Assembly: GCF_013371215.1 (NCBI RefSeq)
Contig: NZ_JABWMH010000003.1
Span: 558,001 to 622,000 of the forward strand
Length of the DNA stretch: 64,000 bases
From: Parasphingorhabdus flavimaris
GTDB taxonomy: Bacteria; Pseudomonadota; Alphaproteobacteria; Sphingomonadales; Sphingomonadaceae
Reading direction: 5' to 3'
A program made the translations under genes and the position numbers. The notes under the pieces were generated by a model. The model made no database searches. It saw only the letters and a list, made by a program, of their open reading frames with translations, and was not told the origin of the DNA. Within the stretch, counting starts at the first letter, position 1. Every line of letters begins with the position of its first letter. This document shows, piece by piece, positions 26,835-35,859 of the stretch.

Positions 26835-26908
26835 CATTGCGAGGGCTGGAAGCCCGTGGCAATCCAGTGCGGCGAGCGGCCCTGGATTGCTTCGCTTCGC
26901 TCGCAATG
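26835..26908. repeat. Palindromic repeat (CATTGCGAG type) upstream of ileS
   Basis: CATTGCGAG (26835-26843) pairs with CTCGCAATG (26900-26908), and GGCAATCCAG (26858-26867) pairs with CTGGATTGC (26882-26890). A 14-bp GC-rich loop lies between. This is a widespread alphaproteobacterial dispersed repeat. It is in the ribF-ileS gap, 27 bp before another element. Confidence 0.75.
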
Positions 26909-26935
26909 TCGTACAGGGCTGCTTAAACTCCTGCA

Positions 26936-27008
26936 TCCGTTAGCCCTGAGCTTGTCGAAGGGCGCTTTCCGACGAGAGGCGTGGTTCGACAAGCTCACCA
27001 CTAACGGA
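26936..27008. repeat. Palindromic repeat (GAGCTTGTCGAA type) between ribF and ileS
   Basis: TCCGTTAG (26936-26943) and CTAACGGA (27001-27008) are the outer arms. Inside them GAGCTTGTCGAA pairs with TTCGACAAGCTC. The core is one of the most frequent dispersed repeats of sphingomonads. It ends 20 bp after the ribF stop, so it may act as an mRNA 3' end or processing site. Confidence 0.8.
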
Positions 27009-27028
27009 TACGCTCTAACGGATAATCC

Positions 27029-27952
27029 TCAGGCCAGCAATTCCCGCGCCCGGTCGCAATCCTTCTCCATCTGCACCTTCAGCGCATCGAGATCATCGAA
27101 CTTCTCTTCCCCCCGCAGGAAATGGTGCAATTCGACCTCGATGGTCTGGCCGTAAAGATCCTCGCTGAAATCGAAGAAATAGGGCTCGAGCAATTCCTTC
27201 GGCGGATCAAAGCTCGGGCGGATCCCCAGATTGGCCGCGCCGTTCAGAACCCGCCCGTCGGGCAGGCGGCCCTTGACCGCGTAGATGCCATATTTGGGCC
27301 GCAGATAATGGCTCATGTCGACATTGGCGGTCGGATAGCCGAGCAGCCGGCCGTTCTTGTCACCGTGAATGACCTCGCCCTGTATGGTGAACGGGCGAGT
27401 GAGCAGGCGGCGTGCTTCTTCGCAAAGGCCTTCTTTCAACGCTTTGCGGATGCGGCTGGAGGAGATGACATCATCGCTGTCGCTGATCGCGCTGACCGCT
27501 TCGCTCTTCAGCCCGCGCGCCGCGCCGACTTCGCGCAGCACATCGATATTGCCTTTCGCGCCCTTGCCGAAAGTGAAATCAGCGCCGGTAACCACGCCCG
27601 CCGCGCCAAAACGCTCGACCAGCAGCTTGGCGACAAAATCCTCTGCCGTTGTTGCGGCCAGTCCGGCGTCAAATTCGAAGACCAGCATCGCGCTGGCCCC
27701 GGCATCGGCAAACAATCGCTGGCGCTGGTCAAGCGACGTCAGCCGGAACGGCGCGACATCGGGCTTGAAGAATCGCACCGGATGCGGATCGAATGTCGCG
27801 ATAATAGTCGGGCGGCCCTCTTCCCGGGCCCAGCTCAGCGCCTTGCCGGCCACCGCCTGATGGCCGAAATGAAAGCCGTCAAAATTGCCCAGCGCAATGA
27901 TCGCGCCGCGCAGGTCGCCCTCGATCCGCTCTTTTCCGTTCAGTCTTATCAT
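27029..27952 (-). CDS. ribF: Bifunctional riboflavin kinase / FAD synthetase
   Basis: 307 residues. The N-terminal FAD synthetase domain has ALGNFDGFHFGHQAV (nucleotidyltransferase HxGH-like motif) and ATFDPHPVRFFKP. The C-terminal riboflavin kinase domain starts near residue 180 with RRLLTRPFTIQGEVIHGDKN, then GRLLGYPTANVDM and LRGEEKFDDLDALKVQM. Converts riboflavin to FMN and FAD in the cytoplasm. Order ribF-ileS-lspA is conserved; here two palindromic repeats separate ribF from ileS. Confidence 0.97.
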   Translation of the reverse strand: MIRLNGKERIEGDLRGAIIALGNFDGFHFGHQAVAGKALSWAREEGRPTIIATFDPHPVRFFKPDVAPFRLTSLDQRQRLFADAGASAMLVFEFDAGLAATTAEDFVAKLLVERFGAAGVVTGADFTFGKGAKGNIDVLREVGAARGLKSEAVSAISDSDDVISSSRIRKALKEGLCEEARRLLTRPFTIQGEVIHGDKNGRLLGYPTANVDMSHYLRPKYGIYAVKGRLPDGRVLNGAANLGIRPSFDPPKELLEPYFFDFSEDLYGQTIEVELHHFLRGEEKFDDLDALKVQMEKDCDRARELLA

Positions 27953-27993
27953 CGAATCGCTATTGCGGGATTTTGCATTTCATTCAACAAATT

Positions 27994-28019
27994 CGTCATG
28001 CCAGCGCGGGCGGGCATCT
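27994..28019. repeat. Half REP-like element next to the dipeptidase stop
   Basis: CGTCATGCCAGCGCGGGCGG (from 27994) has an inner dyad (GCCAGCGC and GCGGGCGGGC) and resembles the GTCATGCCAGCG repeat arms common in alphaproteobacteria. It abuts the dipeptidase stop codon. A related-looking arm, CCCCAGCCTTGGCTGGAG, lies inside the gene's last codons at about 28060-28077. Confidence 0.45.
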
Positions 28020-29232
28020 AACCCGCATCCGTAGTGCGGTCATCGCGATCGGGTTGGTCCCCAGCCTTGGCTGGAGCGCCAGGTGCCGATAAAGGCACCA
28101 GACCCGCCCTGATCACCCGCAACGCATTCAGCCCCATCACCGCGCGAGTTTCCGCTTCGCTGAACCCCGCGTCCATCAGTGCCTGGGTAATATGGACAAT
28201 GCCGCTGGTGTCAAAACGCGTGGTGACCGCGCCGTCAAAGTCGCTGCCCAGCGCGACATATTCTATCCCGACCAGATCGCGGACATGCTTGACCGCTCTG
28301 GCTACAGTCGCCGGATCGGTATCGCACATCGCGCCGTCCCAATAGCCAAGACCGATGATCCCGCCGGTCGCCGCCACGCCCCTGATCTCCGCGTCAGTCA
28401 GGTTGCGGTTGACCCCGCACACCGCCTGGACGCCGCCATGGCTGGAGACCACGGGCCGCTTCGCCATTTTCAATATGTCGGCCACCGTCGCATGGCTGCT
28501 ATGGGCGATATCGACGATCATCCCCATCTGCTCCATGTCGCGAACGATTGTCCGTCCGAAATCGGTCAGCCCGCCCTTCTCAATCCCGTGCATCGATCCG
28601 GCCAGCTCATTGTCGAAAAAATGCACCAGCCCCGCCATCCGCATGCCGGCACCATAGAGCTTCTTCAGATTGGCGCGATCGCCTTCCAGCGTCTGCAATC
28701 CTTCGGCGGAGAACAGCACGCCGATCGATTTGTCGAGCCGGTCGAGATGCGCCGGCTGGCTGATCGAAGCCAGTCTGCCGCCCGATGCGGCAACCGCCTT
28801 GTCCAGTTTCTGCGCGTGATAAAGCTGGCGCTCGAGCAACGAAAACCAGGTCCGCACCGGCTGCAACTGGGTGATCGCGAGCGCGGTGATATTATCCGTG
28901 TCTGCGCTGTTGCTGTCGTAATTCTGGCCCTTGGGCGTCTTGGTCACGCTGGAGAATATCTGCAGCCCGACATTGCCCGCTTCCAACCGTTCGAGGTCGA
29001 TATGACCATAGTCGACGCTGTCGGTGATCTTGCGTTTCCACAATAATGTATCGCCGTGGAGATCAACGATCATCAGGCTGTCGTGCAACTCTTGCGCTTC
29101 CGCTCTGATCTCCGGCAGCGGCTTGCCGTCGACCATATTGGTCTGCTTGTCGAACCATGCCGGTCCGAAAATCAGGAAGGCGGCGAGGGCGATCCCGCCG
29201 AGGCCCAGAAGCGCCAGCAGGAATTTCCTCAT
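28018..29232 (-). CDS. Membrane dipeptidase (renal dipeptidase family M19)
   Basis: 404 residues. One N-terminal hydrophobic segment (KFLLALLGLGGIALAAFLIF) acts as signal or anchor, so the enzyme is probably periplasmic. The metal-site HGDTL follows in DSLMIVDLHGDTLLW, with MIVDIAHSSHATV and PVVSSHGGVQAVCG later, and EYVALGSDFDGAV near the end. Family M19 zinc dipeptidases cleave a range of dipeptides. The start overlaps the folA stop by four bases. The last roughly 25 residues (APGAPAKAGDQPDRDDRTTD) look non-conserved and may be encoded by repeat sequence. Confidence 0.92.
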   Translation of the reverse strand: MRKFLLALLGLGGIALAAFLIFGPAWFDKQTNMVDGKPLPEIRAEAQELHDSLMIVDLHGDTLLWKRKITDSVDYGHIDLERLEAGNVGLQIFSSVTKTPKGQNYDSNSADTDNITALAITQLQPVRTWFSLLERQLYHAQKLDKAVAASGGRLASISQPAHLDRLDKSIGVLFSAEGLQTLEGDRANLKKLYGAGMRMAGLVHFFDNELAGSMHGIEKGGLTDFGRTIVRDMEQMGMIVDIAHSSHATVADILKMAKRPVVSSHGGVQAVCGVNRNLTDAEIRGVAATGGIIGLGYWDGAMCDTDPATVARAVKHVRDLVGIEYVALGSDFDGAVTTRFDTSGIVHITQALMDAGFSEAETRAVMGLNALRVIRAGLVPLSAPGAPAKAGDQPDRDDRTTDAG

Positions 29233-29723
29233 CCGGTTTTCCTTTTTAGAGTGACGAAGCTGTAACCGGGCTTGTCATTTTTCGGCTCATGATCCTCGCG
29301 CATCGTCTCTTCCCAGACGCTGTCGTCGAAGGCCGGCATCTTGATATCGCCCTTCGGCTTGATATGCACTTCGGTCAGTTCGATCCGGTCGGCGCGGTCG
29401 AGAAAGACCTTGTAGATTTGCGCTCCACCGATCACCGCGATATGCGGTGAATTGGCTATTTTCAGGGCGTTTTCTGTGCTGGTTGCGATCTCCGCGTCAT
29501 CGGCTTCCCAATCCGTGTCCCGGGTCAGCACGATATGACGCCGTCCGGGCAACAGGCCGGGCAGGCTGTCGAATGTCTTGCGGCCCATGATCATCGGCTT
29601 GCCCATGGTCATGGTCTTGAAACGCCGCTGATCTTCCGGCAGGCGCCAGGGAATAGTGTCACCGTCACCAATCACGCCATTGTCGGCGCGGGCGAGGAAG
29701 AGAATGATTTCAGGATGGTTCAT
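29229..29723 (-). CDS. folA: Dihydrofolate reductase
   Basis: 164 residues, normal length. Visible motifs are NGVIGDGDTIPWRLPEDQRR (Trp/Asp active-site region), MGRKTFDSLPGLLPGRRHIV and AVIGGAQIYKVFLDRADRIE. Reduces dihydrofolate with NADPH. The stop overlaps the dipeptidase start. purK ends 35 bp upstream on the same strand, so purE-purK-folA-dipeptidase may form one operon. Confidence 0.97.
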   Translation of the reverse strand: MNHPEIILFLARADNGVIGDGDTIPWRLPEDQRRFKTMTMGKPMIMGRKTFDSLPGLLPGRRHIVLTRDTDWEADDAEIATSTENALKIANSPHIAVIGGAQIYKVFLDRADRIELTEVHIKPKGDIKMPAFDDSVWEETMREDHEPKNDKPGYSFVTLKRKTG

Positions 29724-29758
29724 GGGCGACGCCTAGCGCAGTTCCGGCAGACTGCAAA

Positions 29759-30829
29759 TTAGAAATGCAATTTTGTAACATGGCCCATTTTGCGACCCGG
29801 CCGACTCTCGCCCTTGCCGTAGAGATGGAGGTGGTTTGCACCGTCGGATAACAGGCTCTGCCAGTCGTCGGCCTGCGCCCCGATCAGATTGTGCATCTCG
29901 ACCTTTTTCGCCGCCAGTCCAGTATCACCCAATGGCAATCCACAAACCGCCCTTATGTGATTTTCAAACTGGCTGGTGACCGCCCCTTCGATCGTCCAGT
30001 GGCCGCTATTGTGCACGCGCGGTGCCATTTCATTGAACACCGGGCCGTCCCTGGTGGCAAAAAACTCGCAGGTCAGAACGCCGACATAGTTCATCGCCTC
30101 GGCCATTTGGGCGGCGAGCGCGCGGGCACTGTCCTGCTGTTCGATTATCTCGGCTGGAGCAGGCGCGGTCGAGACCGACAATATGCCGCCGACATGGACA
30201 TTGTGCGGCGTGTCCCAAAAACGGATCTCGCCATCCTGGCCGCGCACCAATATGACCGAAAATTCATGGTCGAATGTCACGAAGCCTTCTGCGACGCAGG
30301 GCTGATGCGCCACCGCTTCCCAATGCTGGTCGAGATCATCGCCCGGCTGAATCCGTGACTGGCCCTTGCCGTCATAGCCCATGCGGATGGTCTTGAGGAT
30401 CGCCGGCGCGCCGATCTCGGCAATCGCCTTGTCCAGTCCTCCCCGGTCGAGCACTTCGGCAAAGGGCGCGGTCGTCCCGCCATGGTCGCGGGCGAAAATT
30501 TTCTCGGCGATTCTATTCTGGGCAATGTCCAGCGCCGCGATCGGTGGATGCAGGGGCGCGCAGGCCTCGATCTGGTGGAGCGGATCGACCGGTACATTTT
30601 CAAATTCGAAGGTAATCACGTCACACGCGTCGGCAAAGCGGGTCAGCGAAGCAATGTCATCATCTTTCGCGCAGGTGAACTCCGCCGAGACTTCGGCCGC
30701 CACGCTGTCGGTGTCGGGCGCATAGATATGGCAGCGATAGCCCAGCTGTGCCGCAGCGACGCCGAGCATCCGGCCAAGCTGGCCGCCGCCCAATATGCCG
30801 ATGGTTGATCCGGGGGGAATTGTTCTCAT
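29759..30829 (-). CDS. purK: N5-carboxyaminoimidazole ribonucleotide synthase
   Basis: 356 residues from ATG 30829. The N-terminus has GSTIGILGGGQLGRMLGVAA, then ATP-grasp motifs (GAPAILKTIRMGYDGKGQSR) and NEMAPRVHNSGHWTIEGAVT near the C-terminus. Makes N5-CAIR from AIR, ATP and bicarbonate. Seven bases separate it from purE, its partner in the next step. A longer frame upstream runs antisense-like through purE and is not used. Confidence 0.97.
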   Translation of the reverse strand: MRTIPPGSTIGILGGGQLGRMLGVAAAQLGYRCHIYAPDTDSVAAEVSAEFTCAKDDDIASLTRFADACDVITFEFENVPVDPLHQIEACAPLHPPIAALDIAQNRIAEKIFARDHGGTTAPFAEVLDRGGLDKAIAEIGAPAILKTIRMGYDGKGQSRIQPGDDLDQHWEAVAHQPCVAEGFVTFDHEFSVILVRGQDGEIRFWDTPHNVHVGGILSVSTAPAPAEIIEQQDSARALAAQMAEAMNYVGVLTCEFFATRDGPVFNEMAPRVHNSGHWTIEGAVTSQFENHIRAVCGLPLGDTGLAAKKVEMHNLIGAQADDWQSLLSDGANHLHLYGKGESRPGRKMGHVTKLHF

Positions 30830-30836
30830 GCCGGCT

Positions 30837-31325
30837 TTATTCAGGCTGCTCGGCGACGGATTCGGTTTGCGCCGCGCGCCACGCATCCAGCCGTTCGGCC
30901 AGCGCCGGATCCTGATTGGCGAGAATGGCTGCTGCCAGCAGCGCCGCATTCTTGGCTCCCGCGTCGCCAATAGCCAAAGTGCCGACAGGAACGCCGCCGG
31001 GCATCTGGGCGATGGAAAGCAGACTGTCCATGCCGCTCAGCGCCTTTGACTGGATCGGCACGCCGAGTACCGGAGTGCGGGTCATCGACGCCACCATGCC
31101 GGGCAGATGGGCCGCGCCGCCCGCGCCGGCGATGATCACTTTCAGTCCGCGATCCACAGCCGAGGTTGCATATTCGTAAAGTCGGCCAGGGGTCCGGTGC
31201 GCGGAGACGATCTTGGTCTCATGCGCCACGCCGAGCTGATCGAGAATGTCGCTCGCGAGCTTCATCGTCGCCCAGTCGGACTGGCTGCCCATGATAATTC
31301 CAACCGGAGGAGGTGCTTCGACCAT
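30837..31325 (-). CDS. purE: N5-carboxyaminoimidazole ribonucleotide mutase
   Basis: 162 residues from ATG 31325, chosen because AGGGG sits about 7 bases upstream; a TTG 15 bases earlier is less likely. Motifs: [31 protein letters not shown] and [16 protein letters not shown], all of class I PurE. Converts N5-CAIR to CAIR. First gene of the purEK unit. Confidence 0.97.
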   Translation of the reverse strand: MVEAPPPVGIIMGSQSDWATMKLASDILDQLGVAHETKIVSAHRTPGRLYEYATSAVDRGLKVIIAGAGGAAHLPGMVASMTRTPVLGVPIQSKALSGMDSLLSIAQMPGGVPVGTLAIGDAGAKNAALLAAAILANQDPALAERLDAWRAAQTESVAEQPE

Positions 31326-31546
31326 TTTTGCCCCTGACAAATGCTACGGAAGCAATGCGGTTTAGTAGGGAAGTGTCGCCGACGCAATGACACTTATGAC
31401 GGCTGTGAAAATTTCTGTCGATCCAGGCGGGGCCGCCGGAGCAGTGCTGAATCCCGACAAGTTCGGGAAATCCGCCGCTCCCCGTACGTCAAATAATTAT
31501 GTTGTTTATTCAGATAGATAAAATATAGACGGTCGCGAAACCAAGA

Positions 31547-32131
31547 ATGGCGAACAATATGCACCATGATGCAACAAGCAGCGAACAAAATTGTGCCAAC
31601 TGTAGTGAACTGGAGCAGCAAATAAGCGCGTTGAAAGACCAACTCGCTAAAATGGAGCAATATGCCTACCATGACGTACTGACCGGACTGTCCAACCGGC
31701 GGTTTTTTCTTGATAGCCTTGAAAGCCGGATTTCGCGATGTCAGCGATATGGCGACAATTGTGCTTTGCTGTTTCTCGATGTCGACGATCTGAAAGCGGT
31801 CAATGATCAGCACGGCCATGGTGCGGGCGACCTGCTGCTGGCCCGGCTGGCGGAAATATTGAAACTTCACACACGTACGTCTGATGTGGTTGCGCGGATC
31901 GGCGGAGATGAATTCGGCCTTCTGCTCGACAATCTCGATGCCGACGAGGTGGTCCGGAAAATCGCCTTTCTCGTAGACCAGTTCAGCAAGGCAAATTGCA
32001 CCTACGCCAACACCTCCCTGAAACTGGGTGCGGCGATAGGCTATTGTTTTGTCGGTCCCAAAGATACGGTCGGCGGCCTGATGTCCCGCGCCGATGCCGC
32101 CATGTACCGCGCGAAGGACAAGGCTCAATAA
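31547..32131 (+). CDS. Minimal GGDEF diguanylate cyclase
   Basis: 194 residues, soluble. An N-terminal coiled coil (about 18-38, ELEQQISALKDQLAKMEQ) leads into the GGDEF domain through the DVLTGLSNRR motif. The active site GGDEF is intact at 119-123. An inhibitory I-site, RTSD at 110-113, lies exactly five residues before it, so product feedback inhibition is likely. There is no sensor domain; two cysteines near residues 16 and 19 (CANC) could be a redox or metal element. Makes c-di-GMP, which the PilZ protein at 20.5 kb could read. Stands alone. Confidence 0.92.
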   Translation: MANNMHHDATSSEQNCANCSELEQQISALKDQLAKMEQYAYHDVLTGLSNRRFFLDSLESRISRCQRYGDNCALLFLDVDDLKAVNDQHGHGAGDLLLARLAEILKLHTRTSDVVARIGGDEFGLLLDNLDADEVVRKIAFLVDQFSKANCTYANTSLKLGAAIGYCFVGPKDTVGGLMSRADAAMYRAKDKAQ

Positions 32132-32158
32132 GCGGCCGCGCGCAACAGTCGCGGCTGG

Positions 32159-32845
32159 CTACCGCTCCGAGAGATAATAATGTTCGATCTCGTTCAGATC
32201 GTCGTCCAGCTCGTAGATGATCGGCTGGCCGGTCGGTATTTCCAGGCCGGTGATTTCGTCGTCCGGAATATTGGAGAGATGCTTGACCAGCGCGCGAAGG
32301 CTGTTGCCATGCGCGGAAATCAGGACCGTCTGGCCATTTTGTAATTCCGGTGCGATCCGCGTCTTCCAATAAGGCAATACCCGGACGATCGTGTCTTTCA
32401 GGCTCTCGGTCGCCGGCACTTCGATTCCCTTGTAGCGCGGGTCGTTGGACATCTGAAATTCGCTGTCGGTCGCCATTGGCGGCGGCGGCGTATCAAAGCT
32501 GCGGCGCCAGATATGAACCTGTTCGTCGCCATGCTTGTCACGGGTTTCCTGCTTGTTCAGACCGGTCAGGCCGCCATAATGACGCTCGTTGAGCCGGTAA
32601 TTTTTCTCCACCGGCAGCCACAGGCGGCCCATTTCCTCCAGCGCGAGATTGAGCGTCTTGATCGCCCGTGTCTGAAGGCTGGTGAAGCAGATGTCCGGAT
32701 CAATGCCGCGCTCTTTCATCAGCTGGCCCGCCGCCAGTGCCTCTTCAATGCCCTTCTCGGTGACGTCCACATCCCACCAGCCGGTAAAGCGGTTTTCGAG
32801 ATTCCATTGCGACTGGCCATGGCGAAGCAGGATGAGTTGTGGCAT
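32159..32845 (-). CDS. gpmA: 2,3-bisphosphoglycerate-dependent phosphoglycerate mutase
   Basis: 228 residues from ATG 32845. Active-site LLRHGQSQWNLENRFTGW has the phospho-accepting His 9. The second His is in VLISAHGNSLRALVKHL, and ERHYGGLTGLNKQETRDKHG is the mutase-specific stretch. Interconverts 3- and 2-phosphoglycerate in glycolysis. The frame is open far upstream, but the family starts here. Convergent with the GGDEF gene. Confidence 0.97.
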   Translation of the reverse strand: MPQLILLRHGQSQWNLENRFTGWWDVDVTEKGIEEALAAGQLMKERGIDPDICFTSLQTRAIKTLNLALEEMGRLWLPVEKNYRLNERHYGGLTGLNKQETRDKHGDEQVHIWRRSFDTPPPPMATDSEFQMSNDPRYKGIEVPATESLKDTIVRVLPYWKTRIAPELQNGQTVLISAHGNSLRALVKHLSNIPDDEITGLEIPTGQPIIYELDDDLNEIEHYYLSER

Positions 32846-32904
32846 CTTTGTGTCCTTACACTGGTGGATGATTTTCCCTAGCGGCGATGATGCTGGTCGC
32901 CAAG

Positions 32905-32944
32905 GGTGATTTCGGGATAATGCAACGGTGATTTCAGGATAATG
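32905..32944. repeat. 18-bp direct repeat upstream of the TonB receptor
   Basis: GGTGATTTCGGGATAATG (32905-32922) and GGTGATTTCAGGATAATG (32927-32944) differ at one base and are 22 bp apart start to start. GGTCGCC flanks the pair on both sides (32895-32901 and 32944-32950). Repeats of this spacing occur at ends of IS21-type elements and as regulator sites. No transposase gene is present. The rest of the 32846-33208 gap shows nothing else I can support. Confidence 0.45.
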
Positions 32945-33208
32945 GTCGCCGGACCTGCCGGCAAAGACAGCGAAGGCGGAAGCCTTTTGTGTGATTTTGG
33001 TGTCTCTCTGCCGATGGAATGCCTGATTTCCGCTATTCGACATTGTTACATTTTTGCAACGTTGTTTCCCTAATCGGCTTGGAGCGGTTGTTCACGGCTT
33101 GATTTAACGGCGCAATTAACGGACTGACACAACCGTAGCGGTCGGAAAAACAAGCCATCCCCCCAGGAAATCGGCGATGATGACCGCGAGTATAACTGGA
33201 GAAGATAA

Positions 33209-35754
33209 ATGAGAGCCTTCAATAAATTCCTCATGGCTGCACTTTGCACCACCGCCATGACCACCCCAGCTTTCGCGCAGGACGAAGCGCAAGAAGTTGA
33301 AGCCTTCGACGATAACGTGATCATCGTGACGGCAACCCGCCGTGCCGAAGACGTTCAGGACATTCCGATTGCCGTGACCGCGGTCAGCCCGGCTCAGCTC
33401 GAGCAGCAGGGCGTTGTCAATGTTCAGAATATCGGCAGCGTCTCGTCAAGCTTCTCGACCTCCAACGCGCAAACGGCATCCGGAACGGTTGTTCTGCGTA
33501 TTCGCGGTGTCGGTACGACTTCCAATAACATCGGCTTTGAATCCGCTGTCGGTATCTTTGTCGACGGTGCCTATCAGTCCCGTCCCGGCGTTGCGCTTGG
33601 CGAATTTGTCGACGTTGAACGCGTCGAGGTCCTCCGCGGCCCGCAGGGTACATTGTTCGGACGCAACACCTCGGCAGGCGCCCTGAACATCACCAACGTA
33701 CGGCCTGACCTCAACGATTTCGGTGGTTTCGTAAACGCGACCTATGGCAATTTCGACCATATGAGCCTCCAGGGCGCGATCAACGCTCCCCTGATCGAGG
33801 ACACTCTGGCGTTGCGCGTAACCGGTGCATACCGGAAGCGTGACGGCTATGTTGATATCATCGACAGCGCCGGCAACAGCGTAGGTGATTCGAACGACAC
33901 CGATCAATATCTGCTTCGCGGCCAGCTCGGCTTCGAAACGCCTGGTGGCATCAGCGGTCGTCTGATTGCAGATTATTCGAAGAGCACTGCAAGCTGCTGT
34001 GCGGCAATCGAGGTCCTGCATCTCCGGTTGAAACAGCTGGTCTCTTTGGCGCTGTAGGCCTCGGTGCACGCGGCGGCATGGCCGCTCCCGATGTTGCGGT
34101 GAACCCGTTTGATACGGTCACCATGCAACGCGCCTTGGATAACCGGATTGCGACCTCGGATCAGAGAGCCGACCCGTCCAATGATCAATGGGGTGTGACC
34201 GGCGAAATCGAATTTCCGATCGGCGACAGCGCAGACCTGATCTATATCGGTTCCTATCGCGAATTCCGTGCGGACGAATCCTATGACTCGGATTTCTCCG
34301 GTCTGGATGTGTTCAATGTTTTGCCAGGTGGCGGAACCGCGATCAATACCATGACCCACGAATTGCGCTTGCAAGGCGAAGCCTTCGGCGGCGCACTCGA
34401 ATGGCTGGTCGGTGGTTATTATTCCGACGAAGATATTACGCAGTCCGTCAACTTTGGTCTGGGTGCAGACTATGACCGTCTTGTCGGAGCCCTGCTGGCA
34501 GCCGGTACCGGCGGCGCATCGTTGAACCCGGCGAGCCCACTGTTTGCAGGTGCGACACCTTTGCAGACATTGACCGGTGTCGATCCGTCTACCGTTCGCA
34601 CCACCAATGACTACACGCAAAGCAGCAAAAGCTGGTCTATCTTCACGCACAACACTCTGGAAGTGGCCGAGGGTCTGAAGCTGACAGTTGGTCTGCGCTA
34701 TTCGGATGAAAGCAAAGACGGTTCCTTCTCGCAGCCATCGGTCAACAACGATCTCTGCCCCGCGACATTGGGCCAGATTTTTGCCGGAAACCTTCCCGGA
34801 GGTCCGGGCAGCCCGCTTACCAACAGCTATTTTGGACTGGGTTGTTTTGCCTTTGTCGCGCCAGCAATCGGAACGGATGCAAATCCATTCCCGCTGCCAC
34901 GACCATTCACCAGCAATTTTAGCGATGAAGAGCTGATCTACACCGGTAAAGTGAGCTATGAATTTGCTTCGCCCGTGACGGTTTATGCCAGCTTCACGCA
35001 CGGCTATAAATCGGGTGGTTTCAACCTTGATTCCACGGCCGCATCCGGTGGTGCTGATCCGCGCTTCGCTTCGGAAGAAGTCGATGCCTATGAAGTTGGC
35101 CTGAAAGCTAAATTCCTGGACAATGCGGTGACCTTGAATGTTGCGGGTTTCCATGAGGAATTCACAAACTTCCAGGTTCTGGAATTCACTGGTGCCCAGT
35201 TCACGACCTTCAACGTTCCGCTTGCGAAATCGACCGGTGTTGAAATCGAAACTGTGATTCGTCCGAGCGATAATCTGACGATTAACGGCGGATTGACTTA
35301 CACCAACGCCAGATATCCGGATAATTGTGCTGGCACGCAGACTTCGAACAATGTTCTCAGCCTGTGCGGAAATTCGCTGACCAACGCTCCGAAATGGGTG
35401 GGTATCATGGGTGCTACCTATGATCGCGATATTGGTGACAGCCTGAATTTCTTCATCAACGGTCAGTTGCGGATGGAAAGCGATCGTCGCACGTCGACGC
35501 AAGCCTTTGATCCGGCGGATCTGACGACGCGGACGCCAGTGCCATTTGATGTTCAGGATGGCAACATCAAGATCAACATGCGTGCCGGTCTCGGTGATAT
35601 CGACGGTGCATGGGGTGTTGAAGCCTGGGTTACCAACCTGACCAACGAAATCACGCGCGGTGTTACCTTTAACACTGTGCTGCGTTCCGGCTCGCGCTCG
35701 GCCTTCATTCAGGAGCCACGCATGTTCGGTCTGACCCTTCGCGGCAAATTCTAG
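33209..35754 (+). pseudogene. TonB-dependent receptor split by a one-base frameshift
   Basis: The first frame (33209-34057) starts with a signal peptide ending AFA, then a TonB-box-like region (VIIVTATRR), a plug domain with VERVEVLRGPQGTLFGRN, and the first barrel strands. It ends prematurely after a garbled tail. The second frame takes over at about 34018, reading ASPVETAGLFGAVGLGARGG, and runs to 35754 with the remaining strands and a terminal LTLRGKF. The two join if one base (a G in CTG-GCA) is restored near 34018. Total length would be about 848 residues. Class resembles sphingomonad receptors for unassigned ligands. Either a true lesion, phase variation or a sequencing error. A good terminator follows. 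Confidence 0.85.
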
Positions 35755-35795
35755 GTCCGAATGAAATGCGGCGGCAAATAGCCGCCAGATGAACA

Positions 35796-35821
35796 GGGGC
35801 CGGTTTTTCCGGCCCCTTTTT
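35796..35821 (+). terminator. Rho-independent terminator
   Basis: GGGGCCGG (35796-35803), loop TTTTT, CCGGCCCC (35809-35816), then TTTTT. It lies 42 bp after the TonB receptor stop and before the alcohol dehydrogenase gene. Confidence 0.88.
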
Positions 35822-35859
35822 ATTGCGCGGCACAGCCATCGGTGCAAAAGACTGATGCC

